Shown here piece after piece: positions 17,142 to 24,387 of a stretch of 43,539 bases of DNA. The DNA is taken from positions 1-43,539 of the forward strand of contig CAKONI010000005.1 in assembly GCA_934097105.1 (NCBI GenBank). Reading direction: 5' to 3'. Both the position numbers and the translations under genes were made by a program. Each line of letters starts with the position of its first letter. The first letter of the stretch is position 1. The stretch comes from an uncultured Bacilli bacterium (GTDB lineage: Bacteria; Bacillota_I; Bacilli_A; RF39; UBA660). A model generated the notes under the pieces. That model had not been told where the DNA came from, searched no databases, and worked only from the letters and a program-made list of their open reading frames with translations.

Positions 17142-17880
17142 TCCATTTAATACAAAAAATTATTATATTTTAGAAAAAAATGATAAAAAATATTTTTTAT
17201 ATCATAATTTAAAACTAGAAATATCATCTGACGGGTATATACCAAAATCTGGATTACTTTTTGATATGATATTGTCAGAAAAAAATTGCAAAGATAAAAA
17301 AGTATTAGATTTAGGGTGTGGGTATTTAGGTATTTTAAGTTTAATTGCCTATGTAAATGGTGCTAATAATGTTGTATCTATAGATTACGATAATAATTGT
17401 GTTGAATGGTTTAACAAGGTTATATCTGACAATAATTTAGAAAGTATTAAATGTTTCAATAGTAATTATTTTCAAAATATAGATGAAAAGGATTTTGATT
17501 TAATATTAACTAATCCACCACAAATGCCTATGCTAAATGGAACCCTTCATGATTTTGGAGGAGAAGATGGAAGAAAATTCATTTTAGAAATATTAGAAAA
17601 TTCATATAGATATTTAAAAGATGACGGTAATATTTATATGTTATTATTTGATTTTCTTGGTATAGATCAAAAAACAGGAGCCAATCCGCCGATAATAGAA
17701 TTAGCAAAAAAAATAGGATATAAAGACTTTAAAGTAGTGTATGAAACTTACAAAGAAATAAAAGAGGGTAGAATAACATATCAGAATATGCCTCATATTA
17801 ATAAAATTTATCCTAATTATGATTTTTATCAAGATCAGGAATGTAAGTGTAAGATGAAAGTATTAAAAATAGGAAAGTGA
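17119..17880 (+). CDS. Class I SAM-dependent methyltransferase (NPPQ type)
   Basis: 253 aa, Rossmann-fold methyltransferase. Motif I is VLDLGCGYLG (62-71), the acidic end of strand 2 is SIDYD, and motif IV is NPPQMP (132-137). An NPPx motif is typical of enzymes that methylate exocyclic or amide nitrogens (PrmC/RsmC-like), though small-molecule enzymes also have it. HDFGGEDGRKF after motif IV also resembles RsmC/PrmC relatives. Residues 1-50 form a small N-terminal extension. It starts inside the kinase gene with a strong AGGAGG site, so the two are translationally coupled, and the next gene begins 4 bp after its stop. The substrate is unknown. Codon use is of the island type. Confidence 0.8.
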   Translation: MKKLKVYNPFNTKNYYILEKNDKKYFLYHNLKLEISSDGYIPKSGLLFDMILSEKNCKDKKVLDLGCGYLGILSLIAYVNGANNVVSIDYDNNCVEWFNKVISDNNLESIKCFNSNYFQNIDEKDFDLILTNPPQMPMLNGTLHDFGGEDGRKFILEILENSYRYLKDDGNIYMLLFDFLGIDQKTGANPPIIELAKKIGYKDFKVVYETYKEIKEGRITYQNMPHINKIYPNYDFYQDQECKCKMKVLKIGK

Positions 17881-17884
17881 TAAA

Positions 17885-18952
17885 ATGGAAGATTATTTAA
17901 AAAGAATATTAAATAATGATATGAGTATTGTACACGGTGTATATGAACCACCTAATAATATACCTATATTGAGATATAAAATTAATAATGAAGGATATAA
18001 ATTGATTTTGTTGGGAACTGATTCAATGATTCTATCCTGTATTAATTGGCTAGCCACAGAAAATATCATCCCTGATTATGTGTGTAACAGTTTAGATGAT
18101 TTAGATAAGTTAAACCAATCTGGCAAGTATTTTTTAATACTAACAGACTCCAACTACAAATATCCTGCATTTCAATCTGAATTAATAAAAAAAATGAGCG
18201 ATAATAATATAAAAGATTATATGTGTCCATATGATTATGAAAAAATGCCTAAACACGATACTGAATATCTAGAATATTTCAGGAAAAAAGAAAGAGAAAT
18301 AATAACAATGCTAAATATGTTACATGATGATGAATCTAAAGGAGTTTATGTGGAATATATAAGAACAAAGATGTATGCAGATTTTTATAGATTAAAACAG
18401 AATCCTACTTGGATTAAATATTTTGATAAAGATGTATATAATCATACTTCAGATGAAACTTTTGTCAATTGTGGAAGCTCTAATGGAGATACATTGTTTT
18501 ATTATTTAGAAAACTTTAAAGATGATTTTAGAAGAATATATGCATTAGAAGGGGATAAAGAAAGAGTAAAACAATTTAAAAAAAACTTAAATTATATTCC
18601 TGAAAATATAAAAAAGAAAGTAATAGGTATTAATACTTTTGTTGACAATAAAGAAAATAAAATCGATTTTATTTGCAATAATGATAAAGTATCCTTAATA
18701 AATATGGATATAGAAGGAATGGAACTTGAAGCTTTAAAAGGAGCCAAGCAGACAATATTAGAAAATAAACCAGTAATAGCTGCGTGTGCTTATCATTTGC
18801 CGACCGATTTATATGAACTACCAATGTATATAAAAAATTTACATGATGATTATGAAATTTTTTATAGAAAATATGCTTCTACATTTAGAAATAAATTAAG
18901 AAATGCAGAACTAGTAATGTATGCAGTTCCACAAAAAAGATTGGTGAAATAA
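17885..18952 (+). CDS. FkbM-family methyltransferase
   Basis: 355 aa. Residues 190-345 form an FkbM-type domain: FVNCGSSNGDT (motif I, from 193), YALEGD (end of strand 2), NMDIEGMELEALKGA (the conserved D-IEG-E core of FkbM enzymes) and a C-terminal LVMYAV strand. FkbM enzymes O-methylate sugars and polyketides. Residues 1-185 are a separate domain whose middle (LILLGTDSMILSCINWL, then a strand ending ILTDS) resembles a nucleotide-sugar or Rossmann-like module. It is the third gene of the kinase-methyltransferase operon (4 bp gap), so modification of a glycan or secondary metabolite is plausible but unproven. Its last codons form one arm of a hairpin that serves the opposite Nudix gene. Confidence 0.82.
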   Translation: MEDYLKRILNNDMSIVHGVYEPPNNIPILRYKINNEGYKLILLGTDSMILSCINWLATENIIPDYVCNSLDDLDKLNQSGKYFLILTDSNYKYPAFQSELIKKMSDNNIKDYMCPYDYEKMPKHDTEYLEYFRKKEREIITMLNMLHDDESKGVYVEYIRTKMYADFYRLKQNPTWIKYFDKDVYNHTSDETFVNCGSSNGDTLFYYLENFKDDFRRIYALEGDKERVKQFKKNLNYIPENIKKKVIGINTFVDNKENKIDFICNNDKVSLINMDIEGMELEALKGAKQTILENKPVIAACAYHLPTDLYELPMYIKNLHDDYEIFYRKYASTFRNKLRNAELVMYAVPQKRLVK

Positions 18953-18961
18953 TCACCAATC
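18933..18961 (-). terminator. Terminator of the Nudix gene inside the end of the FkbM gene
   Basis: GATTGGTGA / TCACCAATC is a perfect 9-bp stem with a 5-nt loop. On the minus strand it is followed by TTTTTT. On the plus strand it spans the FkbM stop but has no T-run. Confidence 0.8.
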
Positions 18962-19450
18962 AATGTTTATATTATCCTTAAACATAAAGTATCTATCCGC
19001 TACCGAATTTACAATTTCATTATTTTTAATCATTTTGATAAACTCTTCTTTAGTGACAAACTTAAATTCTGAAACTTCTTCTAATTGTAGTTTTATGCTT
19101 GAAGTGTTTATTGTTTTATTAGTTTTGAAAACATCAACAAATTGCTTCTTATAAAGTTGTGTGCCAATTAGTTCTAGATTTTCTTCAGATAAAGATACAC
19201 CTATTTCTTCTTTTACCTCTCTAATTATTGTGTCTATAGAGGTTTCTGATTTTTGAGAACACCCACCAGGAGTTTCCCATTCTCCAGGATGCGATTTTTC
19301 CATACTACGCTTAGTGATGAGAAGTTTGCCATTGTTTAATATCCAAAGTTCAGCTCCTTGATTATATTCATTGCTTCTTAACCTACATTCTCTGTGCTTG
19401 GTATAATTCAACTTTTGTCTAGTTTTAGATAATATATCAAAATACTCCAT
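18953..19450 (-). CDS. Nudix hydrolase
   Basis: 165 aa. A complete Nudix box G-x5-E-x7-REVKEEIGV occupies residues 63-85 (Gly63, Glu69, Arg77, Glu78, Glu81, Glu82), so hydrolysis of a nucleoside diphosphate linked to another group is expected. The short N-terminal segment (LNYTKHRECRLRSNEYN) resembles the isopentenyl-diphosphate isomerase-like branch of Nudix proteins, as does the KRSMEKSHPGEWETPGG context; substrate remains open. It is convergent with the FkbM gene, their stop codons abutting, and divergent from the helicase gene, with which it shares a 120-bp promoter region. Confidence 0.85.
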   Translation of the reverse strand: MEYFDILSKTRQKLNYTKHRECRLRSNEYNQGAELWILNNGKLLITKRSMEKSHPGEWETPGGCSQKSETSIDTIIREVKEEIGVSLSEENLELIGTQLYKKQFVDVFKTNKTINTSSIKLQLEEVSEFKFVTKEEFIKMIKNNEIVNSVADRYFMFKDNINIDW

Positions 19451-19498
19451 AATTATTCACCAAATTTATTTTAGCATATTTTTGATTATTTATAAATT

Positions 19499-19514
19499 AA
19501 AAATTGCAATTTTT
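19499..19514. promoter_or_regulatory. 16-bp perfect palindrome in the Nudix/helD divergent region
   Basis: AAAAATTGCAATTTTT is a perfect palindrome whose centre TTGCAA is also the -35 hexamer of the helicase promoter, a good position for a repressor site. Confidence 0.4.
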
Positions 19515-19531
19515 TAAAATTCATATATAAT
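19504..19531 (+). promoter_or_regulatory. Promoter of the helD-like gene
   Basis: TTGCAA, 16 nt, TATAAT; the start codon is 40 nt downstream, preceded by AAAGGAG. Confidence 0.6.
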
Positions 19532-19570
19532 ATATGTATTACTTAATAGAAAGAAAGGAGTACCCAATAT

Positions 19571-21763
19571 ATGAACGAGTTAGAAAAAGAAAAACAATAT
19601 TTAAAGGATGTAATTACAAGATTTAGCCATTTAATAGAGGAATACGAGATACAAATTGATAAGTTACCTTCTCAATACAAGGAAGATCCCTATTTGTTAG
19701 AGCATTTTTTGATTATGTATTCTAATAAAGTGAAACTATTAAAAAAAACAAAGGATAAGCCATATTTTGCTAGGATAGATTTTAAAGTTGATGGTGAAAA
19801 TAAGATTAACAAATACTATTTAAGTAAGGTTGGAGTTGAAGACAAAAATAGTAATCAGATGACCATTGATTGGCGAGCACCAATTGCCTCAGTTTATTAT
19901 GATAGTAATGTTGGTAGAGTTTCTTATGAAATACCAACTGGAATTATCACAGGTGATTTGTTATTAAAAAGACAGTATAATATTGAAGATGGTGAGTTAC
20001 TTAATTTTAGAGACGTTGATACCGTATCAAATGATGAAATATTAAAACCTTATTTAAACGTTAATGCAGATAGTAGATTAAAAAATATAGTAGCTTCTAT
20101 TCAATCGGAACAAAATGATATAATTAGAGAAAAAATAAATAAGAACCTAATTGTACAGGGTGTTGCAGGATCAGGAAAAACAACAGTTGCACTACATAGA
20201 ATTGCATATTTAGTATATAATTACATGAACAATATTGAGCCAGAACAATATTTAGTTATAGGGCCAAACAAATTTTTTATAAATTATATTTCAGGGGTAT
20301 TACCAGATTTAGATGCTCCTAATGTTGAACAATTAACTTATGAAGAACTTGTCAAATCTTATATAAAAGAAAATTTCACATATTTACCAAGTGAAAATAA
20401 TTTAATAAAATCTATAACTAATGAAAATGAATTATTCTTTGAAAAATTAAAAACATCTATGGTTTACAAAAATGCTCTCGATAAATTTATGGATAATTAC
20501 ATGAACTCTATTTTTGGCGGACAAGACTTTGAAATAAATGGTTATAAGATTATTGATGGTAGTATAATAAGAAACTTTTATGATGAAACAAAGGACAACT
20601 TTTTATTTAAAGATAGCCATAAGAAAAAAATAGACAGAGTGATGCTTCTTATGGAAAATTATATTGAAAATTATCAATCTAGTATTGTTTCAAGTGTATG
20701 GAAACAATATCTAGATAAAACTGATGAGTTAACTCTGGAACAAAAAAGAGATGAAAATCAAAAACACCAAAAAGTTAAAAATGAAATAAATAAAAGATGT
20801 AAGGTTGGTATTAAAAAGTATTTTTCAAAAGCAAACCCAAAAATCATTGCTTTATATTTAAATTTTTTAAATACCATAGATGAGTATTTAGATAGAAAAG
20901 AATATGATATAACCTCATATGTAAAAGAAAATATTGCAAATGTTAAGAAGAAAAAGATAGAATTTGAAGATTTAGCTGCGCTCCTATATTTGAAAAATAA
21001 ATTGCAAGAGCCAGAAGAATTGCAAAAATTTAGGCATGTTGTCATAGATGAAGCACAGGATTTAGGAGACTTTAACTTTTATGCCTTAAAACAAATGATG
21101 CCAAAAGCAACATTTAGCATTTTTGGAGATTTAACACAATCTATATACCAATATAGAGGTATAAAAGACTGGGAAAGTGTAATCAATAAATCATTTGATC
21201 AAAATTGCGATATGAAGTATTTATTAAAAAGTTACAGAACTACTGCTGAGATAATGAATTCTGCAAATAATATTGTAGAGCATGTAGGTATGAAAAAAGC
21301 AGAGCCAGTTATAAGACACGGCGATAGAGTTAAATATATTGAAACAAATGATAATCAGTTAGATACTATTATTAATACTATAAATGATAATTTATCAAAA
21401 AATTACCAATCAATCGCAATTATTACCAAAACTGAAGGAGAAGCTATAAGTATAAATAAGCAATTAGGCAAACTTGGGGTGACTGCTGAAAATATAAATT
21501 CTAAAAATGATGAATACAATGGTGGTATTTGTACTATCCCTTCTTATTTATCAAAAGGTCTAGAATTTGATAGCGTTATTATAGCAAATGCATCAGAAAA
21601 ACTATACAGCAGTAAAAGGGCAATTGATATGAAACTTTTATATGTAGCAATGACTAGAGCATTGCATGATTTAACAATTCTACATAGTGGAGAACTAACT
21701 TTGCCTTTAAGAGAAGAAATTAAGATGGAAGAAAAAGAAAAAATTAAGGAAAAAGTAAGATGA
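19571..21763 (+). CDS. helD: HelD-like superfamily 1 helicase (RNA polymerase recycling type)
   Basis: 730 aa. A helical N-terminal arm (1-60) is followed by the HelD-typical DWRAPIASVYYD block, Walker A GVAGSGKTT (197-205), Walker B VVIDEAQD (Asp493, Glu494), GDLTQSIYQYRG (motif III), SYRTT (motif IV) and YVAMTRA (motif VI). HelD proteins use ATP to release RNA polymerase from nucleic acid; some relatives protect polymerase from rifamycins. The insert of ~250 residues between Walker A and B is expected of this family. It lacks the 2B regularity of UvrD/PcrA, which argues against a repair helicase. Low-GC TTA/AAT codons match the other island genes. It has its own promoter and a terminator overlapping the stop codon. 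Confidence 0.83.
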   Translation: MNELEKEKQYLKDVITRFSHLIEEYEIQIDKLPSQYKEDPYLLEHFLIMYSNKVKLLKKTKDKPYFARIDFKVDGENKINKYYLSKVGVEDKNSNQMTIDWRAPIASVYYDSNVGRVSYEIPTGIITGDLLLKRQYNIEDGELLNFRDVDTVSNDEILKPYLNVNADSRLKNIVASIQSEQNDIIREKINKNLIVQGVAGSGKTTVALHRIAYLVYNYMNNIEPEQYLVIGPNKFFINYISGVLPDLDAPNVEQLTYEELVKSYIKENFTYLPSENNLIKSITNENELFFEKLKTSMVYKNALDKFMDNYMNSIFGGQDFEINGYKIIDGSIIRNFYDETKDNFLFKDSHKKKIDRVMLLMENYIENYQSSIVSSVWKQYLDKTDELTLEQKRDENQKHQKVKNEINKRCKVGIKKYFSKANPKIIALYLNFLNTIDEYLDRKEYDITSYVKENIANVKKKKIEFEDLAALLYLKNKLQEPEELQKFRHVVIDEAQDLGDFNFYALKQMMPKATFSIFGDLTQSIYQYRGIKDWESVINKSFDQNCDMKYLLKSYRTTAEIMNSANNIVEHVGMKKAEPVIRHGDRVKYIETNDNQLDTIINTINDNLSKNYQSIAIITKTEGEAISINKQLGKLGVTAENINSKNDEYNGGICTIPSYLSKGLEFDSVIIANASEKLYSSKRAIDMKLLYVAMTRALHDLTILHSGELTLPLREEIKMEEKEKIKEKVR

Positions 21764-21780
21764 AATAATCTTACTTTTTA
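21751..21780 (+). terminator. Terminator of the helD-like gene, overlapping its stop codon
   Basis: AAAAGTAAGAT (last codons) pairs with ATCTTACTTTT (21768-21778), loop GAAATA. The U-tract forms part of the stem. Confidence 0.8.
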
Positions 21781-21783
21781 AAA

Positions 21784-21942
21784 ATGTTGAAAAAGTTCGA
21801 AATAAAAGCAAGTTACACAGGATTTTATAGTAATCAGCAAATTAATGTTGCAAAAATAAATGGGTTTTATCACTGGTAGAAAGTTAGATTAAATAAATTC
21901 GGAAAGATATCAAAAGGGCATTTACAAGAATATTTAAATTAA
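21784..21942 (+). pseudogene. Possible gene remnant with one internal stop
   Basis: From ATG 21784 a reading frame of 31 codons ends at TAG (21877), and the same frame runs on for 20 more codons to TAA (21940). The translation looks protein-like (e.g. KASYTGFYSNQQINVAK, then KVRLNKFGKISKGHLQEYLN after the stop). I do not recognise the family. It may be the end of a decayed gene, or chance. Confidence 0.25.
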
Positions 21943-22140
21943 TTTGCATATATGTTTACTATGAAAAAGGATATTCAACTTAAATAAAGAAAAAATGGAA
22001 TCTTATTCTAATATAGCAATGATAATAATTACATTAATTCAAATAGAATATTTTTCATAAAAATGCTTATTGATTTAAATATTACATATGTTAAATATGC
22101 GAATCATTCATAAAATTTATCGAAACCAAACAAAAAATAA
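21943..22140. other. Gene-free stretch between helD-like gene and right repeat
   Basis: No convincing ORF, promoter or RNA. One 21-codon frame (near 21995, MESYSNIAMIIITLIQIEYF) vaguely resembles the C-terminal tail of some transposases but is too short to call. Together with 21784-21942 this looks like degraded DNA. Confidence 0.35.
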
Positions 22141-22198
22141 GAAATATTATTTTCTAAAATCAAATGTAAACTCCACTGTAAACTTTATCCCAAAAAGT
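22141..22198. repeat. 58-bp direct repeat, right copy
   Basis: Same orientation as 16072-16129 and 52/58 identical. It lies 8 bp before the promoter of the HD-domain gene, where backbone codon use resumes. On the minus strand it reads TTGGGA, 19 nt, TACATT. Confidence 0.85.
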
Positions 22199-22205
22199 CA
22201 AAAAT

Positions 22206-22234
22206 TTGAAAAAAGTATCAGAATATGATATAAT
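22206..22234 (+). promoter_or_regulatory. Promoter of the HD-domain gene
   Basis: TTGAAA, 17 nt, TATAAT, with the -10 extended (TGATATAAT). The TTG of the -35 is a spurious upstream in-frame start for the gene. Confidence 0.75.
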
Positions 22235-22250
22235 TACAAGCGGTGAGAAA

Positions 22251-22739
22251 ATGAATAACAAAGAATATCTACAAATAATAGAAAAAATTCTTAACAATAG
22301 AAAATTTATAAAATTAAAAGAAGAAAAACATCATCACAACAGCAACAGATTCAATCACAGTCTAGATGTTTCATATAAAACATATAAAATATGTAAAAAA
22401 CTAAGGCTCAATTACGGAAGTGCCACAAAAGCAGCACTTCTACATGACTTCTTCTTTGACGAAGAATTTGAAAACAAAAAACAAAGAATGTTCAAACATC
22501 CAAAAAAAGCCCTAGAAAATGCAAAAAAAATAACAACTCTAACAAAAAAAGAAGAAAACATAATAATATCACACATGTATCCAATCGGAGGGCACCTCCC
22601 AAAAAGTAGAGAAAGCATAATCGTTGATTTAGTAGATGACTACGTATCTCTAAAAGAAAAATTTGGAATAGATTATAAAAGTTTCAAAGCAGCAATAAAT
22701 TTTCTATTCATATTACTAATAAATGTTTTAATAAAATAA
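22251..22739 (+). CDS. HD-domain phosphohydrolase-like protein
   Basis: 162 aa. Motifs RFNHSLDVSYKTY (first His), LLHDFFFDEEF (HD pair), ISHMYP and VDLVDDYVS fit the metal-binding residues of HD-superfamily phosphohydrolases, here a short single-domain type. The C-terminus (INFLFILLINVLIK) is a hydrophobic helix that may touch the membrane. The ATG at 22251 follows GGTGAG and the promoter at 22206-22234, so the upstream TTG, which is part of the -35 box, is rejected. Codon use is of the backbone type. The substrate cannot be inferred. tRNA-Arg begins 10 bp after the stop and is probably read through from this gene or from a promoter within it. Confidence 0.78.
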   Translation: MNNKEYLQIIEKILNNRKFIKLKEEKHHHNSNRFNHSLDVSYKTYKICKKLRLNYGSATKAALLHDFFFDEEFENKKQRMFKHPKKALENAKKITTLTKKEENIIISHMYPIGGHLPKSRESIIVDLVDDYVSLKEKFGIDYKSFKAAINFLFILLINVLIK

Positions 22740-22749
22740 AACATTTCCT

Positions 22750-22826
22750 GTCCCCGTAGCTCAGCTGGATAGAGCAATTGCCTCCTAAGCAATAGGTCGA
22801 AGGTTCAAATCCTTTCGGGGACGCCA
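22750..22826 (+). tRNA. tRNA-Arg (anticodon CCU)
   Basis: 77 nt with encoded CCA. The acceptor stem is GTCCCCG/CGGGGAC with discriminator G; the anticodon arm is ATTGC-CTCCTAA-GCAAT, giving CCU, which reads AGG; the T loop is GTTCAAATC. A terminator hairpin starts 13 bases later. Confidence 0.97.
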
Positions 22827-22838
22827 CTAAAGATTATT

Positions 22839-22862
22839 ACCCTTGTCCATCAAGGGTTTTAT
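22839..22862 (+). terminator. Terminator after tRNA-Arg
   Basis: ACCCTTG, loop TCCAT, CAAGGGT, followed by TTTATT. Confidence 0.85.
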
Positions 22863-22919
22863 TATACCTAAACTCACAAAAATACACAATTTACATCCTA
22901 ACCAATAAATGGTATAATA

Positions 22920-22928
22920 AAAATATAA
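22920..22928 (+). promoter_or_regulatory. Extended -10 promoter of the gene at 22943
   Basis: TGGTATAAT; the expected start point is near the ribosome site, so the leader is very short. Confidence 0.4.
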
Positions 22929-22942
22929 TAAACGGAGGTAAC

Positions 22943-23728
22943 ATGAACAAAGAAGAATTATTAGATCATATAACAAAAATAGTAGTCCAAAAATTTGACA
23001 TAAATCAAGCAACAAAAGTTATGCTAAAAGAAATAAACAAAATCTTAAATGCAGGTAATTATGAGTACGAAAACAATCGCTTAACATGGCAGAACCAAAA
23101 CAAAACACAATACAAAGCATTTCTAATCGAAGAAAACAGACTTTCTTACTATGGTAGTATCATTAGAAAACAAAATAATGAAACCGAAGAAAATTCATAT
23201 CTTACAGTATGTGAAAATAAAAATGGCAAAATAAGTACGCACAAAAGCAAAAAAACGCATAAAAAAACATACACTCCATTCGAAACAACAACAGAATACA
23301 AAGAAACACTATATCACGATTACTATGATGGAGAAAAAATAACAGGAAGTACCAAAGAAACAACAGAAATAGATAAAACATATGACAAAGAAAACAATCT
23401 AAAAACGGACGTTCAAACATATTCATCAAATCTTGTGTATCAAATCTCAACTGGAGAATACCTAACAATGGAGTTAAAAAATAACCAAACACATTACTAT
23501 ATATGCGACAAATGTCCAATAATTTTCAAAGAAGAAGACCAATCAAAAGAAAATAATCAACCAAAAGACCAAAAACAAAAACAAAAACCAAAACCAACCG
23601 AAAAAATAGAAAAAACAGAAATTTCCAAAGAAACATTCGAAAACTTAATGAAAAAAAGTTATGATCCATATCTATTAGTAAACGATGATTACTATTACGA
23701 CTATAAAGATGGATTTAAAATAAAATGA
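22943..23728 (+). CDS. Unknown protein, 261 aa
   Basis: I do not recognise this protein. It has no signal peptide or membrane helix. Residues 1-45 are helical (HITKIVVQKFDINQATKVM); 45-200 alternate Thr/Tyr/Glu-rich strands (e.g. TTEYKETLYHDYYDG), suggesting a beta-sheet domain; YYICDKCPII holds a lone CxxC; then a Lys/Gln/Pro-rich linker (KDQKQKQKPKPTEK) leads to a Tyr/Asp-rich C-terminus. The ribosome site GGAGGT is strong. It stands alone between tRNA-Arg and the PAP2 gene, which has its own extended -10. Likely cytoplasmic, function unknown. Confidence 0.75.
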   Translation: MNKEELLDHITKIVVQKFDINQATKVMLKEINKILNAGNYEYENNRLTWQNQNKTQYKAFLIEENRLSYYGSIIRKQNNETEENSYLTVCENKNGKISTHKSKKTHKKTYTPFETTTEYKETLYHDYYDGEKITGSTKETTEIDKTYDKENNLKTDVQTYSSNLVYQISTGEYLTMELKNNQTHYYICDKCPIIFKEEDQSKENNQPKDQKQKQKPKPTEKIEKTEISKETFENLMKKSYDPYLLVNDDYYYDYKDGFKIK

Positions 23729-23733
23729 AAACA

Positions 23734-23742
23734 TGATATAAT
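23734..23742 (+). promoter_or_regulatory. Extended -10 promoter of the PAP2 gene
   Basis: TGATATAAT, 19 nt before the proposed AUA start and 7 nt before the ribosome site. Confidence 0.5.
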
Positions 23743-23760
23743 AACCAAAGAGGTGATTTT

Positions 23761-24387
23761 ATAAAAAACAAAAAAATAGTAATATTAGTACTATTATCAG
23801 TACTTTTTCTATTAACAACAATTCTAGTAGCCACTCAAAACATAAACTTTTACGACAACTTCATAATAGAAAAAGTAAGAAACATAACAAAGGCCAAAAC
23901 AACCTACTTTAAAATATCAACAAACTTTGGAAGCGCCCTAATAATGATTCTAATAACAGTACTATCATTACCACTATTAAAAAATAAAAAACAAACCCTG
24001 TTCATAGCAATAAACCTAATCTCATCCGCAGCAATAAACACAGGCTTAAAAATGATTTTCCATAGACAAAGACCACTAGACATGCTAATAAACGAAACTG
24101 GATACTCATACCCAAGTGGGCATTCCTTCGTATCCATCGTCTTCTATGGATTCATAATATATCTAATAATAAATTCAAAAATAGAAAAAAAGAAAAAATA
24201 TATAATCACAGGCCTATTATCATTACTAATACTAACAATAGGCACAAGCAGAATCTACCTAGGAGTCCACTATCCATCAGACGTACTAGGAGGCTTCGCT
24301 GGAGGATTATTATATTTACTAATATTTATAAAAATATATAGGAAGTACGGTGAAAAAAATGAAAAAGAAAGAAAAAAAACAAAATAA
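23761..24387 (+). CDS. PAP2-family membrane phosphatase, apparent AUA start
   Basis: 208 aa if started at ATA 23761. Signature motifs: KMIFHRQRP (K-x6-RP), PSGHS, and SRIYLGVHYPSD (S-R-x5-H-x3-D), the catalytic His/Asp set of PAP2 enzymes, which dephosphorylate phosphatidate, phosphatidylglycerol-phosphate or undecaprenyl pyrophosphate. About six membrane segments. The first in-frame ATG (23944) would remove the first helix and 61 residues. The frame is open back to a stop well before the ribosome site GAGGTG (23750-23755), and the codon 5 nt after it is ATA; no ATG, GTG or TTG lies in frame between. The start is therefore AUA or the sequence has an error. The LCP gene overlaps its end by 38 bp. 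Confidence 0.82.
   Translation: MKNKKIVILVLLSVLFLLTTILVATQNINFYDNFIIEKVRNITKAKTTYFKISTNFGSALIMILITVLSLPLLKNKKQTLFIAINLISSAAINTGLKMIFHRQRPLDMLINETGYSYPSGHSFVSIVFYGFIIYLIINSKIEKKKKYIITGLLSLLILTIGTSRIYLGVHYPSDVLGGFAGGLLYLLIFIKIYRKYGEKNEKERKKTK

Noticed and set aside
19571..21763. UvrD/PcrA-type repair helicase
   Set aside because: The DWRAPIASVYYD block and the long N-terminal helical arm are HelD features absent from UvrD/PcrA.
22750..22826. tRNA-Arg as the attachment site of the island
   Set aside because: It lies 550 bp outside the right repeat, has no duplicated 3' end at the left border, and an intact HD gene separates it from the island.
23944..24387. PAP2 gene starting at ATG 23944
   Set aside because: This omits the first membrane helix and conserved-looking upstream sequence that stays open to a good ribosome site; no ribosome site precedes 23944.
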